A DNA stretch of 64,000 bases, from assembly GCA_030949705.1 (NCBI GenBank), contig JAUZSF010000025.1:90498-154497 (forward strand), written 5' to 3'. Shown piece after piece: positions 41,250 to 50,089 of this stretch. The notes beneath the pieces were generated by a model. That model saw only the letters and a program-made list of their open reading frames with translations, was not told the DNA's origin and did not search any database. Each line of letters begins with the position of its first letter. Position 1 is the first letter of the stretch. Origin of the DNA: Robiginitomaculum sp. (GTDB lineage: Bacteria > Pseudomonadota > Alphaproteobacteria > Caulobacterales > Maricaulaceae). The translations under genes were made by a program, and so were the position numbers.

Positions 41250-42826
41250 ATGGGTGCTGATATGTTGACATTTGCCACAGGCATGAAGCTTCTGGCCGCG
41301 AAAAAACTATGACGAAGTTTATACGCATGCCGTCCAAGCCCTACAGGACAACGAAAGAAACCCGCTTGCGTATTTCTTTATCGGGTTGGTGCTGGCCGAG
41401 TATGGCCAACATACCAAAGCCTTGGAATTCTTAGCCAAAGCAAGCGAACTTGCACCTGAAGATCAGACCTATCAGGCCTATCATGCCAGAACGCTGGCAA
41501 ACCTTGGCCAGTTTGAGGCGGCCAAGGCTCGTGCCGACCATATGACAAAGGTCGGCATAAATGACGCAGTCCTGGCCGATATGGTGGGGCTGGTCTATAG
41601 TCGTTCTGGCTATCATGACCTAGCCCTTCCCTTGTTTGAACTGGCCACCAAAAAAGAAGCCTCGCCGTGCCGGGTTTCATTATAACCTGGCGGTGACAGC
41701 CCAGTTTATTGGAGACTTTGCGACGGCAAAAATGGCCTATAAAGAGGCCACAATGCTCAGACCAAAATTCTATCAGGCATGGTTCGCGCTGATTTCATTG
41801 GAACGCCAGCGCCCGAACAACCATTATCTGGATACGCTTAAACCACTTTTTGATAGTGCCAAGGGAGATGTCGAGGGGCGGTTACTGTTGGGTCATGCCA
41901 TTGCCAAAACGCTGGAAGACCTGGGGCGGTTTGAGGAGAGTTTTGACTGGCTGGAAAAGGCAAAAGCAGGCAAACGGGCGCAAATTCGCTATCGTCAGCA
42001 AAATGATGCCAGAATATTTGAGGCCGCCAAAACCCTCTCTGTGCAAACTGCGGCGCCATCACCGGTACAAACGCAAAACCTTCCGATATTTATTATTGGT
42101 TTACCGCGCACCGGCACAACCTTGGTTGATCGCATTCTTGCTTCTCATTCTGAGGTTGCCTCTGCTGGTGAGCTGGAGCTGTTTGCCTGGTTGATCAAGG
42201 AGAAAACAGGAACCAAAACCGGCTCGGTCATTGATGCCGAGACCTTCCGGTCAGCAGCATCCATTGATTGGATAGACGTTGGCAATGCCTATCTGGAAAA
42301 CATTAGGGCGCTGGGGCATGGCGCCCGTCTGGTTACCGATAAAACCCCCCATAATTTCCTTTATGCAGGTCTTATCCACCGGGCCTTGCCCCAAGCGCGG
42401 ATCATAACGCTCAGACGCGGTGCCATGGACAGTTGTCTATCCAATTACCGACAGCTTTTTGCGACCCACAAGGAGGCGTTTAATTATACTTACGCGCTGG
42501 AAGACGTGGCCGCCTATTATCGTGAATTTGATGCCCTGGCGGCCCATTGGCGCACCCATTTGCCCGCCGATCGCTTTATGGAAGTGCACTATGAGGATAT
42601 TATCCGCGATCAGGAAAACCAGACTCGTCGCCTGCTGGCATTTTGTGGGCTGGACTGGGAGGCAGCCTGTTTGCAGTTTCAGGATAATGCGGCCCCCGTT
42701 GATACGGCCAGTTCGGTTCAGGTTAGGCAGCGCCTTCATGGCGATTCAATTGGCCGGTGGAAACGTTATGGCAATCGGTTGGATCGCCTGAAAACGGCAC
42801 TTGGCGCGTTGGCAGAAGAGGAATAG
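41250..42826 (+). CDS. TPR-containing sulfotransferase family protein (two one-base shifts)
   Basis: About 524 residues once one A is removed from each of two six-A runs, at 41302-41307 and 41649-41654. Start at the ATG at 41250 after GGGAAAGG; ATGs at 41265 and 41283 are alternatives. The N-terminal half is tetratricopeptide repeats (ALEFLAKASELAPEDQTYQAYHARTLANLGQFEAAKA). The C-terminal half begins with the PAPS-loop LPIFIIGLPRTGTTLVDRILASH and continues as a sulfotransferase_3 domain. No signal peptide. Such genes often accompany TonB-dependent receptors in alphaproteobacteria, for unknown reasons. The acceptor here is unknown. Confidence 0.82.
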
Positions 42827-42843
42827 GGGCCTGTAGACTATCC

Positions 42844-43702
42844 ATGTTTTTTCTGGGAATTGATGCCGGTGGCAGTACGTGCCGGGCCCGTTTGACCGAC
42901 AAGGCGGGTAATATCATCGGTCATGGCAAAGCCGGGCCGGCTAATGCCCGTATTGGTACCGACAAAGTCTTTGCCGCCATTCAAACCGCCTGCGAGCAGG
43001 CTTTTGCCGAGGCTGGCCTGGGGCCTGAGGAGCATGTTCGCACCCGGGCAGGCATGGGCATTGCCGGTATCAATCGTATTGGGGCCAAAGAGGCCTTATT
43101 GGCAAAGGGCTTTCCCTTTGCTTCTGTGATCATCAATACCGATGGTGTGATTGCCAATATCGGTGCCCATGGGGGACAGGATGGGGGGGATTGTCATTAT
43201 TGGCACCGGCAGCATTGCCTTTGGCCATGTTGAGGGCAAGGATGTTAAGGTTGGCGGCTACGGATTTCCCATTTCCGATGAAGGCAGTGGGGCCTATATT
43301 GGCTTGCAGGCCATCCGCAAAACCCTGCGTGCCGCCGATGGGCGCTGCAAGCATTCAGATCTGACCCGGACCTTGTTCCGCCGGTATGACAATCAGACAG
43401 ATCAGGTGGTCGGCTGGATGGACACCGCCACCGCCACCGATTATGCGACACTGGCCCCCATGGTGACACAGGCGGCCAAGGAGGGGGACTATCATGGCCG
43501 GGTGATTACCCAACATGCGGCCCATCATATCGAAATGATGATCCGGGCACTTTACAAGGCCGGCATACCCCGCTGTGCCTTGCTGGGCGGGTTGGCAGAT
43601 TTGATTTTACCCTGGTTGTCGCCGGATGTGCGTGCCACGCTGGTTGCACCAAAGGGTGATGCTCTGGATGGCGCATTGCAAATGGCCCGCCAGTTTCACT
43701 AG
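42844..43702 (+). CDS. BadF/BadG-family sugar kinase, N-acetylglucosamine or N-acetylmuramate kinase (one-base shift)
   Basis: About 285 residues after removing one G from the seven-G run at 43183-43189. N-terminal phosphate-1 loop FFLGIDAGGSTCRARLTD; after the join, IVIIGTGSIAFGHVEGK is the phosphate-2 loop, and GGYGFPISDEGSGAYIGLQAIRK is typical of eukaryotic-type NagK and bacterial MurK. No CRP or PTS gene is near, so this kinase must supply the sugar 6-phosphate for MurQ and NagA. Whether it prefers MurNAc, GlcNAc or both cannot be read from the sequence. Seventeen bases after the sulfotransferase. Confidence 0.85.
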
Positions 43703-43714
43703 ACCGCATGGAGT

Positions 43715-43752
43715 AAAAAAAAAAAGCCCGGCCACCAAAATGATGACCGGGC
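43715..43752 (-). terminator. rho-independent terminator of the TonB-dependent receptor gene
   Basis: GCCCGG...CCGGGC inverted repeat (43726-43752) followed, read on the minus strand, by eleven T (43715-43725). It lies 36 bases beyond the receptor stop and also separates the convergent kinase gene, whose own stop is just before it. Confidence 0.9.
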
Positions 43753-43788
43753 AGAATTTACCACGACACTATGTGGAGAGGAACAAAG

Positions 43789-46758
43789 TTAGAAGGAGGC
43801 CTTAACTGTCAATTGCAGACGGCGAGGGCGGAAGAAACTGCGCGGTGTTCCAAACCCGGCGCTGTTGACCTTGTTCTGAATATTATAGCCGGTTTGGCTG
43901 TTCAGGGCGTTAAACAGGTCCGCTCTGAATTGCAGATTATACCCGTTCAGCACTTCAAAGTTCTGAGTGTAGTTCAGGTCAACCTGCAAGTGTGCAGAGG
44001 TTCTGCGAGAACCTGCAGGTTCGGCAAAACGGCTCGTATCACTACGGCTGCGGGTCAAGGCGCGATAAACTTCTACATCCCAGGCTTCCCAAGGTTGCCC
44101 TGATTGATAGGACATGAATGCACCGGCTTGGGCATTCCATGGCAGACGATAAAAGCCATAGACTTTAAATTGGTGCGGACGATCGCCTTTTAGCCTGCCT
44201 TGCCTATTGTCCCAGAGCTGACGCCCTGGACCATCTGCAATAAAGGATGAACCGATAAACGTATTTGCATCATTTGTCGTGGTGGTGTTGTCCTGATCAA
44301 AATTACCAGTAAAGCGCGAATAGACATAAGACGCCGTCACTGACCAGTTATCCGAATTATATTCCGCTTCAAAACCGGCTTCGTAATAGTTGGTATGGGC
44401 ATTATCGAGCTGGGCAATCACATAGGATGAACCACCAATTTCCGCCCGAATATCATTCAGATTAGGCACATACAGCCCCAAGGCCTGAATTTCGGGCGGC
44501 GCATTGGCAAACAGGCGCGCCGTGTTGTTGGTATCTTCCCAGAAGTGCTTTGCATGGCGATACCGGGTGTGTACACGAACCTCAAGCTCGTCATTCACTT
44601 CATGGTTCCAGCCCAAAAGATATTCATCGATTTTGCGAGGTTTGATATTATCCTGGAACACTTTACCAGAGGAAGAACGAACCGGATCAATCTCGATGAA
44701 GTTACCATTGGCGTCAAAGGATATGTCAACATTGCGCCGGATATTCCGATCCCAGCTAGCCGCCCGGGCCAGCGAAGATGCCGCAGGGTTAGAGCGAGCG
44801 TAATTGGCATAAAGAGACGTTACCGGAGAACGCTGCCAGTTCACACCGAGACGAGGCTGGATCATGTCATTCCACTTGATCTTCTTCATCTTGTAGCGAT
44901 TGCCTGGCGCGACTTCAAAACCAGAAACCGTGCCTGATTTTTTACGTAGACCCTGCCCAAACAACTCGTCCTGACTGATCAAAACGCCAACATTGAAGGT
45001 TAGATTACCTTTTTCGATGGTGTCATTGACCTCAAAACTTTGCAGGCGTGCTTTGGACTTGATCGATTTTGGTATCGGTCCTGAGGCATTAGCCAGTCCA
45101 TCAATACTGAGTGCACTGACACGAGCCTGGAAAAATACTGGCGTCACACCATCTGACGCAGTGGTTCTGCCGCCTGGAACGGTGATGAAACCATAACCGT
45201 TGGACAGGCGTGCCAGATCTTCTCCAATACTCTGATATTGGTAGCCAATATGTACATCATGGGTCATCGACCCCGTGTCAAAGGTGCGATCAAACGCGAC
45301 CTCAAAGCTGGTCCGCGAAAAGTCCTGACGATTGATCGTGCTGGCACCACCGATGGTGCCGCCGCCCCTGCGCACACCATTTTCCAGAAAACCGTACTGG
45401 TCAATAATAGGCTGAATAAAGCTGTTATAGGCCGTTGCGCCGGTGATGGGCTGTGGAATAAGGAATAATCCCTGTTGATCAAGGGCATTGATGTTAAGCG
45501 GATCACCAAGCCCAATATTCAGGTCGAAAAGAGTGTCAGGCCGTGAGGCTGTATTATTTTGAAAGTCCGTAAACTTGAAGCTGAACGAACTTTTCTCGTC
45601 CATAATCCATGAGCCTTCGACAATGATAATGTCCTGACTGGCATCATCTCCCTGAGAGGTCGAGGGGGCCGCAAATTGACCAACTCCCCGGTTTCTGGAG
45701 GCGCGATCCGAGGTTCGGTAACTGGCATCCAGCAGGATATTGCTCGTAGGGGCAAAGGTCAGTTTGCCAAAATACTCATTGCGAGTGCTCTTGAAATCGG
45801 GGACTGTACCCAAGGCATTACTAACGTTTTTCCGGCTAACGGTTGGGCGATAATATGAGCCATAGGCAAACAGTTTATCTCTTACGATTGGCCCGCCAAG
45901 GCTGGCTGTGATCCATTTCTGGTCTTCCTGAAACTGTGTGACACTACCGGATTTTTGCCTGCTGGTAAGTCCGGAAGCTTGTACCTTATAGCTAGCTTCT
46001 CCATGAAATTCATTTGTGCCGCGCTTGCTGATGGTATTGATTGAAAACCCACCTGAACGGTTAAATCCACGCGCTGTTGTACCACCGCGTATGATGGAGA
46101 CTTGGTCAATATCATGAGTCGAAGGCTCGGCGCTCAGTGTGCCAAACAAGGGTAGTGTGACATCAACGCCATCGAACTGGTAATTGTTGTCCTGACCGCT
46201 GCCGCCGGCACTGGGGCCGCGAACACTATCTTCACTATATTGGACGCCGGGGATCAGTTTTTGCAGATCGCGATATTCCTGCCCGATTGGCACGCCCTCA
46301 ATCATTGCCGTATTCAGCGTGTTCTTCAAACTGGCCCGACCGGTGTCGATATAGTTCTTGGTCCCGGTAATGACGATGGCATCTTCCTGATTTCCAAAAG
46401 TCACATTAACTTTGATCTTTTGTTGCAACAGAACTGAGGCGGCGCGTTTGACCACGCTGCCGTCTGGACTTTTGAAAGTCAAAATATATTCACCAGGTGG
46501 CAGCAAGGGCAGCCAATAGCGACCGTTTGCATCAGAGGTGGTTGTTCTGGCTTGTGGTAAAACCGGGCTGGTGGCCTCAATCGTAACCCCAGCCAGACCA
46601 GTACCATTGCTGTTGGTGACCTGGCCATTAACCGTGCCCGCCTGCTGGGCATATGCCGGCGCACTGATCACAGCCAGGCTGGCTGCCAGCGCCGTACCCA
46701 TCAGGAAGTTACTCCTGTGAAGTCTCTGTTTGAATGAATTCTTTGAATTTCTAGCCAT
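43789..46758 (-). CDS. TonB-dependent outer-membrane receptor with carboxypeptidase-regulatory-like domain
   Basis: 989 residues. Signal peptide ending SAPAYA, then a CarboxypepD_reg-like beta sandwich (GTVNGQVTNSNGTGLAGVTIEATSPVLPQARTTTSDANGRYWLPLLPPGEYIL). A plug domain (GVPIGQEYRDLQKLIPGV..., YQFDGVDVTLP, IIRGGTTARGFNRSGGFSINTISKRGTNEFHG) and a 22-strand barrel ending in Phe (LQLTVKASF) follow. This is the Oar-like class that imports large or bulky ligands. Own promoter upstream with TGGTATT sites, its own terminator downstream. Genomic context suggests cell-wall or chitin-like sugars as cargo. Confidence 0.92.
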   Translation of the reverse strand: MARNSKNSFKQRLHRSNFLMGTALAASLAVISAPAYAQQAGTVNGQVTNSNGTGLAGVTIEATSPVLPQARTTTSDANGRYWLPLLPPGEYILTFKSPDGSVVKRAASVLLQQKIKVNVTFGNQEDAIVITGTKNYIDTGRASLKNTLNTAMIEGVPIGQEYRDLQKLIPGVQYSEDSVRGPSAGGSGQDNNYQFDGVDVTLPLFGTLSAEPSTHDIDQVSIIRGGTTARGFNRSGGFSINTISKRGTNEFHGEASYKVQASGLTSRQKSGSVTQFQEDQKWITASLGGPIVRDKLFAYGSYYRPTVSRKNVSNALGTVPDFKSTRNEYFGKLTFAPTSNILLDASYRTSDRASRNRGVGQFAAPSTSQGDDASQDIIIVEGSWIMDEKSSFSFKFTDFQNNTASRPDTLFDLNIGLGDPLNINALDQQGLFLIPQPITGATAYNSFIQPIIDQYGFLENGVRRGGGTIGGASTINRQDFSRTSFEVAFDRTFDTGSMTHDVHIGYQYQSIGEDLARLSNGYGFITVPGGRTTASDGVTPVFFQARVSALSIDGLANASGPIPKSIKSKARLQSFEVNDTIEKGNLTFNVGVLISQDELFGQGLRKKSGTVSGFEVAPGNRYKMKKIKWNDMIQPRLGVNWQRSPVTSLYANYARSNPAASSLARAASWDRNIRRNVDISFDANGNFIEIDPVRSSSGKVFQDNIKPRKIDEYLLGWNHEVNDELEVRVHTRYRHAKHFWEDTNNTARLFANAPPEIQALGLYVPNLNDIRAEIGGSSYVIAQLDNAHTNYYEAGFEAEYNSDNWSVTASYVYSRFTGNFDQDNTTTTNDANTFIGSSFIADGPGRQLWDNRQGRLKGDRPHQFKVYGFYRLPWNAQAGAFMSYQSGQPWEAWDVEVYRALTRSRSDTSRFAEPAGSRRTSAHLQVDLNYTQNFEVLNGYNLQFRADLFNALNSQTGYNIQNKVNSAGFGTPRSFFRPRRLQLTVKASF

Positions 46759-46845
46759 CTGGTGACCTCCCCCTGATAAATGCCATAGCGGCAGCAGTCA
46801 AAAAACCTACATAGAACAAGTACAGCCTATCTGGCGAAAAAGTCA

Positions 46846-46926
46846 AATACCAATTTGTATTATTTTGAAAAATATGGCAAAAAGCCCACAAAAATAACAA
46901 ACTGAAATAATACCATTTTATTACCA
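46846..46926 (-). promoter_or_regulatory. TGGTATT operator elements upstream of the TonB-dependent receptor
   Basis: The intergenic stretch 46759-47103 (345 bases, AT-rich) has no gene. It contains, on the minus strand, TGGTAAT-AAAA-TGGTATT at 46909-46926, the same architecture as at 41137. A single TGGTATT at 46846-46852 directly precedes a TTGACT (46841-46846) that could be a -35 element with a weak -10 17 bases further. This places the receptor in the same predicted regulon as nagB-II/nagA and murQ. Confidence 0.6.
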
Positions 46927-47103
46927 ATGCGAGATACCCTTGATTTTCCAGCTTGCTATAATTCTGGTTTTTATTAAAATTTCGCACTGAAGAGGGAGGG
47001 TGTCGCCAGGAAATGGGAAGATACCTCTTGGGAATGTACCTGGAATGCGATGGGGCCAATCTCATAGCGCGACAAGGTTGTGGATTGAATTAGGGCTTTA
47101 GCT

Positions 47104-48066
47104 ATGGATCGTTTTTTTGTTTCACCGTTTTATAAAAACATGGCCATAGGCAATGTTTTTATACTGATTGGTGCGTTGCTCCTTTCTTCGTGCGTTACTG
47201 CGCAGGATGAAATTTATCTGCCCTCGGAAAATTTCAACAGCCGCGTAAGCGTTATTGTTATTCACCATACATCTTCGAATTTTGAGGAATCGGTCAATAT
47301 CCTGACGAAAGCGTCATCCAGGCCGGTCAGTTCGCACTATCTGCTGCCAGACCCCAGCGATGAAACGTACACAAACGACAAGCTGGAAGTTTACAAGCTG
47401 GTGCCGGAAACCGAGCGGGCGTGGCATGCGGGGCGTAGCTATTGGGCCGGCAAAAGCGGCCTGAATGATCAGTCCATAGGCATAGAAGTGGTCAACCAAA
47501 CCTATTGCACCCATGGCAATGCGGTCATTGATGTGATGAGCCAGGGAGGCGATGAGGCACAGGCAAAGCGGATATGTTTCTATCCGGATTTTCCCGAAAC
47601 CCAGATGGTGGTTCTGATCGATTTGTTGCGCGATATCTTGCAACGGCACCCGGAAATCAAGCCCATTAATATAATCGGGCATTCAGATATTGCCCCGGAC
47701 CGTAAAATTGACCCAGGCCCACGTTTCCCCTGGCAGCGTCTTTATAAGCTGGGCATTGGCGCATGGTTTGATGATGAAACTGTGGTAAAATATTGGGAAT
47801 TATTTCGCCAAAACCCTATGCCGTTGATCAATGTGCAAAAAGCACTGGGGGCTTATGGTTATAAGATTGAGCCCACGGGCAAGCTGGATGAACAAACCCG
47901 CAATGTATTACGGGCATTCCAGCTGCATTTCAGGCCATCCGAGGTAACCAGCAAGCCAACCCTGGACAGTACCGCCATCCTGTTCGCACTGATTGAAAAA
48001 TATCGCCGTGATCAACTGGATGCGCTGTTGGTCATTGACGAACCGCCCCAAGCTGATTTGCCGTAA
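47104..48066 (+). CDS. N-acetylmuramoyl-L-alanine amidase, AmiD/AmpD type lipoprotein
   Basis: 320 residues. Signal peptide with lipobox LLSSC (Cys30), so probably an outer-membrane lipoprotein; an in-frame ATG at 47140 could also serve as start. Amidase_2 domain with zinc ligands in VIVIHHTSS (His54/55) and IIGHSDIAPDRKIDPGPRFPW, and LNDQSIGIEVVN. The C-terminal 90 residues (INVQKALGAYGYKIEPTGKLDEQTRNVLRAFQLHF) form a PG_binding_1 domain. It removes stem peptides from muropeptides in the periplasm, leaving sugar chains for the adjacent NamZ-like enzyme. Confidence 0.92.
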   Translation: MDRFFVSPFYKNMAIGNVFILIGALLLSSCVTAQDEIYLPSENFNSRVSVIVIHHTSSNFEESVNILTKASSRPVSSHYLLPDPSDETYTNDKLEVYKLVPETERAWHAGRSYWAGKSGLNDQSIGIEVVNQTYCTHGNAVIDVMSQGGDEAQAKRICFYPDFPETQMVVLIDLLRDILQRHPEIKPINIIGHSDIAPDRKIDPGPRFPWQRLYKLGIGAWFDDETVVKYWELFRQNPMPLINVQKALGAYGYKIEPTGKLDEQTRNVLRAFQLHFRPSEVTSKPTLDSTAILFALIEKYRRDQLDALLVIDEPPQADLP

Positions 48067-49308
48067 TTGAGCACTCGAAGGCGATATCACGCTATTACCC
48101 CCGTGTCTGGGAAGAGAGGGTCTGTTTGCGGCGCTGTCTTGCGCTGGGTAATCTTGGTCGCTGTTGCCATGATGGCATTGGCAAGTCCTGTATATGCAGC
48201 GCAACACAGGACAGGCCCCATCCCGGGCGCAGAGCGTCATGATCTTGTTTATCAGGCCCTTGCGGGCAAGCGTGTCGGTTTGATCGTCAATCAGAGTTCG
48301 CGGGTGGGAGATCAGTATCTGGTCGACATTCTTCTTGCCGAGGGCATTGAGGTGGGCACACTATTTGCGCTCGAGCATGGGGTGTTTGGCACCGCCGATG
48401 CAGGGGCTGCTCTTGCGGACGAGATGGATGCACGGCGCGCTCTTCCCATTGTTTCCCTCTATGGCGACAAGAAAGCCCCCTCGGCACAGGATATGAAGGA
48501 TGTGGATATCCTGGTGTTTGACATACAGGATGTGGGGGTGCGGTTTTACACTTATCTAAGCTCACTTCACTATGTCATGCAAAGCTGTGCGCGCTATCAT
48601 GTCCCCTTGGTGGTGCTGGACCGCCCCAATCCCAATATTGCCTTTATAGACGGTCCCATATTAGAGCCTTCATTCCGGAGCTTTGTTGGCATGCATCCCA
48701 TACCGGTTTTGCATGGCATGACCTTGGGTGAGCTGGCACGCATGATCAATGGCGAGGGGTGGCTGGGCAAGGCCATGCGTTGCGACCTTACGGTAATCCC
48801 GGTGGGGCATTATACGCGCTCCACTTCTTATGCACTGCCGGTGCCACCATCCCCTAATCTGCCTAATGCTCAATCCATTCGTCTGTATCCCTCTTTGGCT
48901 TTGTTCGAGGCAACTACGATCAGTGTTGGTCGTGGAACGGATTTTCCCTTTCAGGTGTTGGGGGGAACACAAAAGGCCTATGGAGACATGACCTTTACCC
49001 CTCATCCGATCCCCGGAGCATCCTTGCATCCCAAGCTGGAAGGCAAGACGCTCTATGGTCAGGATTTACGACAAGTGCAGATTGAGGGGTTGAGGATAGA
49101 GATCTTTATTGACTGGTATACACGGGCCAAGGCACTGGGGGCACCGTTTCTGAATCGCCCGGGCTGGCTGGACAAACTGATGGGAACGGATCATTTCAGG
49201 CAACAGGTACAGGCAGGCAAAACGGTCAGGGAAATACGTGCCAGCTGGCAAAAGGGGCTTGATGATTTCAGACGCCGCCGGGCCGCTTATCTACTCTATG
49301 CGGACTAG
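48067..49308 (+). CDS. NamZ-like exo-beta-N-acetylmuramidase (DUF1343, YbbC family)
   Basis: Up to 413 residues, starting at TTG 48067 right after the amidase stop; GTG at 48103 is an alternative, and neither has a clear ribosome binding site. Signal peptide VILVAVAMMALASPVYAA. Family signatures: KRVGLIVNQSSRVG, LFALEHGVFGTADAGA, LPIVSLYGDKKAPSAQDMKDVDILVFDIQDVGVRFYTYLSS and SVGRGTDFPFQVLGG. DUF1343 proteins such as B. subtilis NamZ release MurNAc from the non-reducing ends of glycans. Coupling to an amidase and to murQ nearby makes that role very likely here. Confidence 0.9.
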   Translation: MSTRRRYHAITPVSGKRGSVCGAVLRWVILVAVAMMALASPVYAAQHRTGPIPGAERHDLVYQALAGKRVGLIVNQSSRVGDQYLVDILLAEGIEVGTLFALEHGVFGTADAGAALADEMDARRALPIVSLYGDKKAPSAQDMKDVDILVFDIQDVGVRFYTYLSSLHYVMQSCARYHVPLVVLDRPNPNIAFIDGPILEPSFRSFVGMHPIPVLHGMTLGELARMINGEGWLGKAMRCDLTVIPVGHYTRSTSYALPVPPSPNLPNAQSIRLYPSLALFEATTISVGRGTDFPFQVLGGTQKAYGDMTFTPHPIPGASLHPKLEGKTLYGQDLRQVQIEGLRIEIFIDWYTRAKALGAPFLNRPGWLDKLMGTDHFRQQVQAGKTVREIRASWQKGLDDFRRRRAAYLLYAD

Positions 49309-49358
49309 CGTCCAGAGCGATGAACGACAGTAAGGACTAGCGTAAATGGAGAGATGTG

Positions 49359-49955
49359 ATGGGAAGATTAAAAGTCAGGGCCAGAGAGGACTAGCCTGAA
49401 TTAGAGCCTTTATTCAAGCTGGTTGAGGATGTCACTGGCTATGTGCCCAACAGCATGTTGCAAATGGGGGAGTGGCCGGAGCTGGCCACGGCCTTTGCCG
49501 GTCTGGCCTCTGTGGTGCTGGGTCCCAGTTCTCATTTACCGGCTGATCTGAAGCAGATGATCGCACTGGTCGCCAGTCAGGCGGCGGGCTGTCAGTATTG
49601 TATGGCCCATACCGCCCATGGGGCCGAAGGGGCCGGGGTGGTGGTGGAGAAAATTGAAAAGGTGTGGGAGTTTGAAAGCTCACCTCTTTTCTCTGAGGCC
49701 GAGCGGGTGGTACTGGGGATTGCCCGCGACAGCGCACAGGTACCCAATGCGGTAACGGATGCGGACTTTGAAACACTGAAGCAGCATTTTGATACGCGTC
49801 AGATTGTGGAGATTATGGCAGTCATCGCAACCTTTGGATTTTTAAACCGCTGGAATGATACCCTGGCGACCGAATTGGAGGCTGCTCCGCTCAGCTTTGG
49901 CAAGGCTCACCTCAGCGCCAGCGGTTGGGATCCGAAAAAACACAAACCCCGATGA
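49359..49955 (+). CDS. carboxymuconolactone decarboxylase/AhpD-like protein with in-frame TAG
   Basis: The best start is the ATG at 49359 with GGAGAG upstream (MGRLKVRARED), but a TAG at 49392-49394 interrupts it. The same frame goes on with PELEPLFKLVEDVTGYVPNSMLQMGEWPEL, which is conserved family sequence, so the stop replaces what is probably a Leu codon. Without read-through the first possible start is GTG 49443, losing a conserved segment. The AhpD-type CxxC is in GCQYCMAHTAHGAEGAGV; the rest (LFSEAERVVLGIARDSAQVPN...FLNRWNDTLATELE) is intact. Function is likely peroxidase-related. It is either a nonsense allele or a base error. Confidence 0.75.
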
Positions 49956-50089
49956 TGTGCATTGTCTGAATTTAACTGAGGGGTGTCATGTTGCCGAGCG
50001 TATTACAACCATCAAAGGTATAGTGGGAACGTATGCCGTTATTTGCCAATGCGCATAAACGGGGGTTCCAGGCACAATAAGGGGCGATA

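Noticed and set aside
40039..41337. Longer start of the SIS deaminase at 41337
   Set aside because: The extra 78 residues have no family match and would translate through the operator; MSNHKQ at 41103 fits family length.
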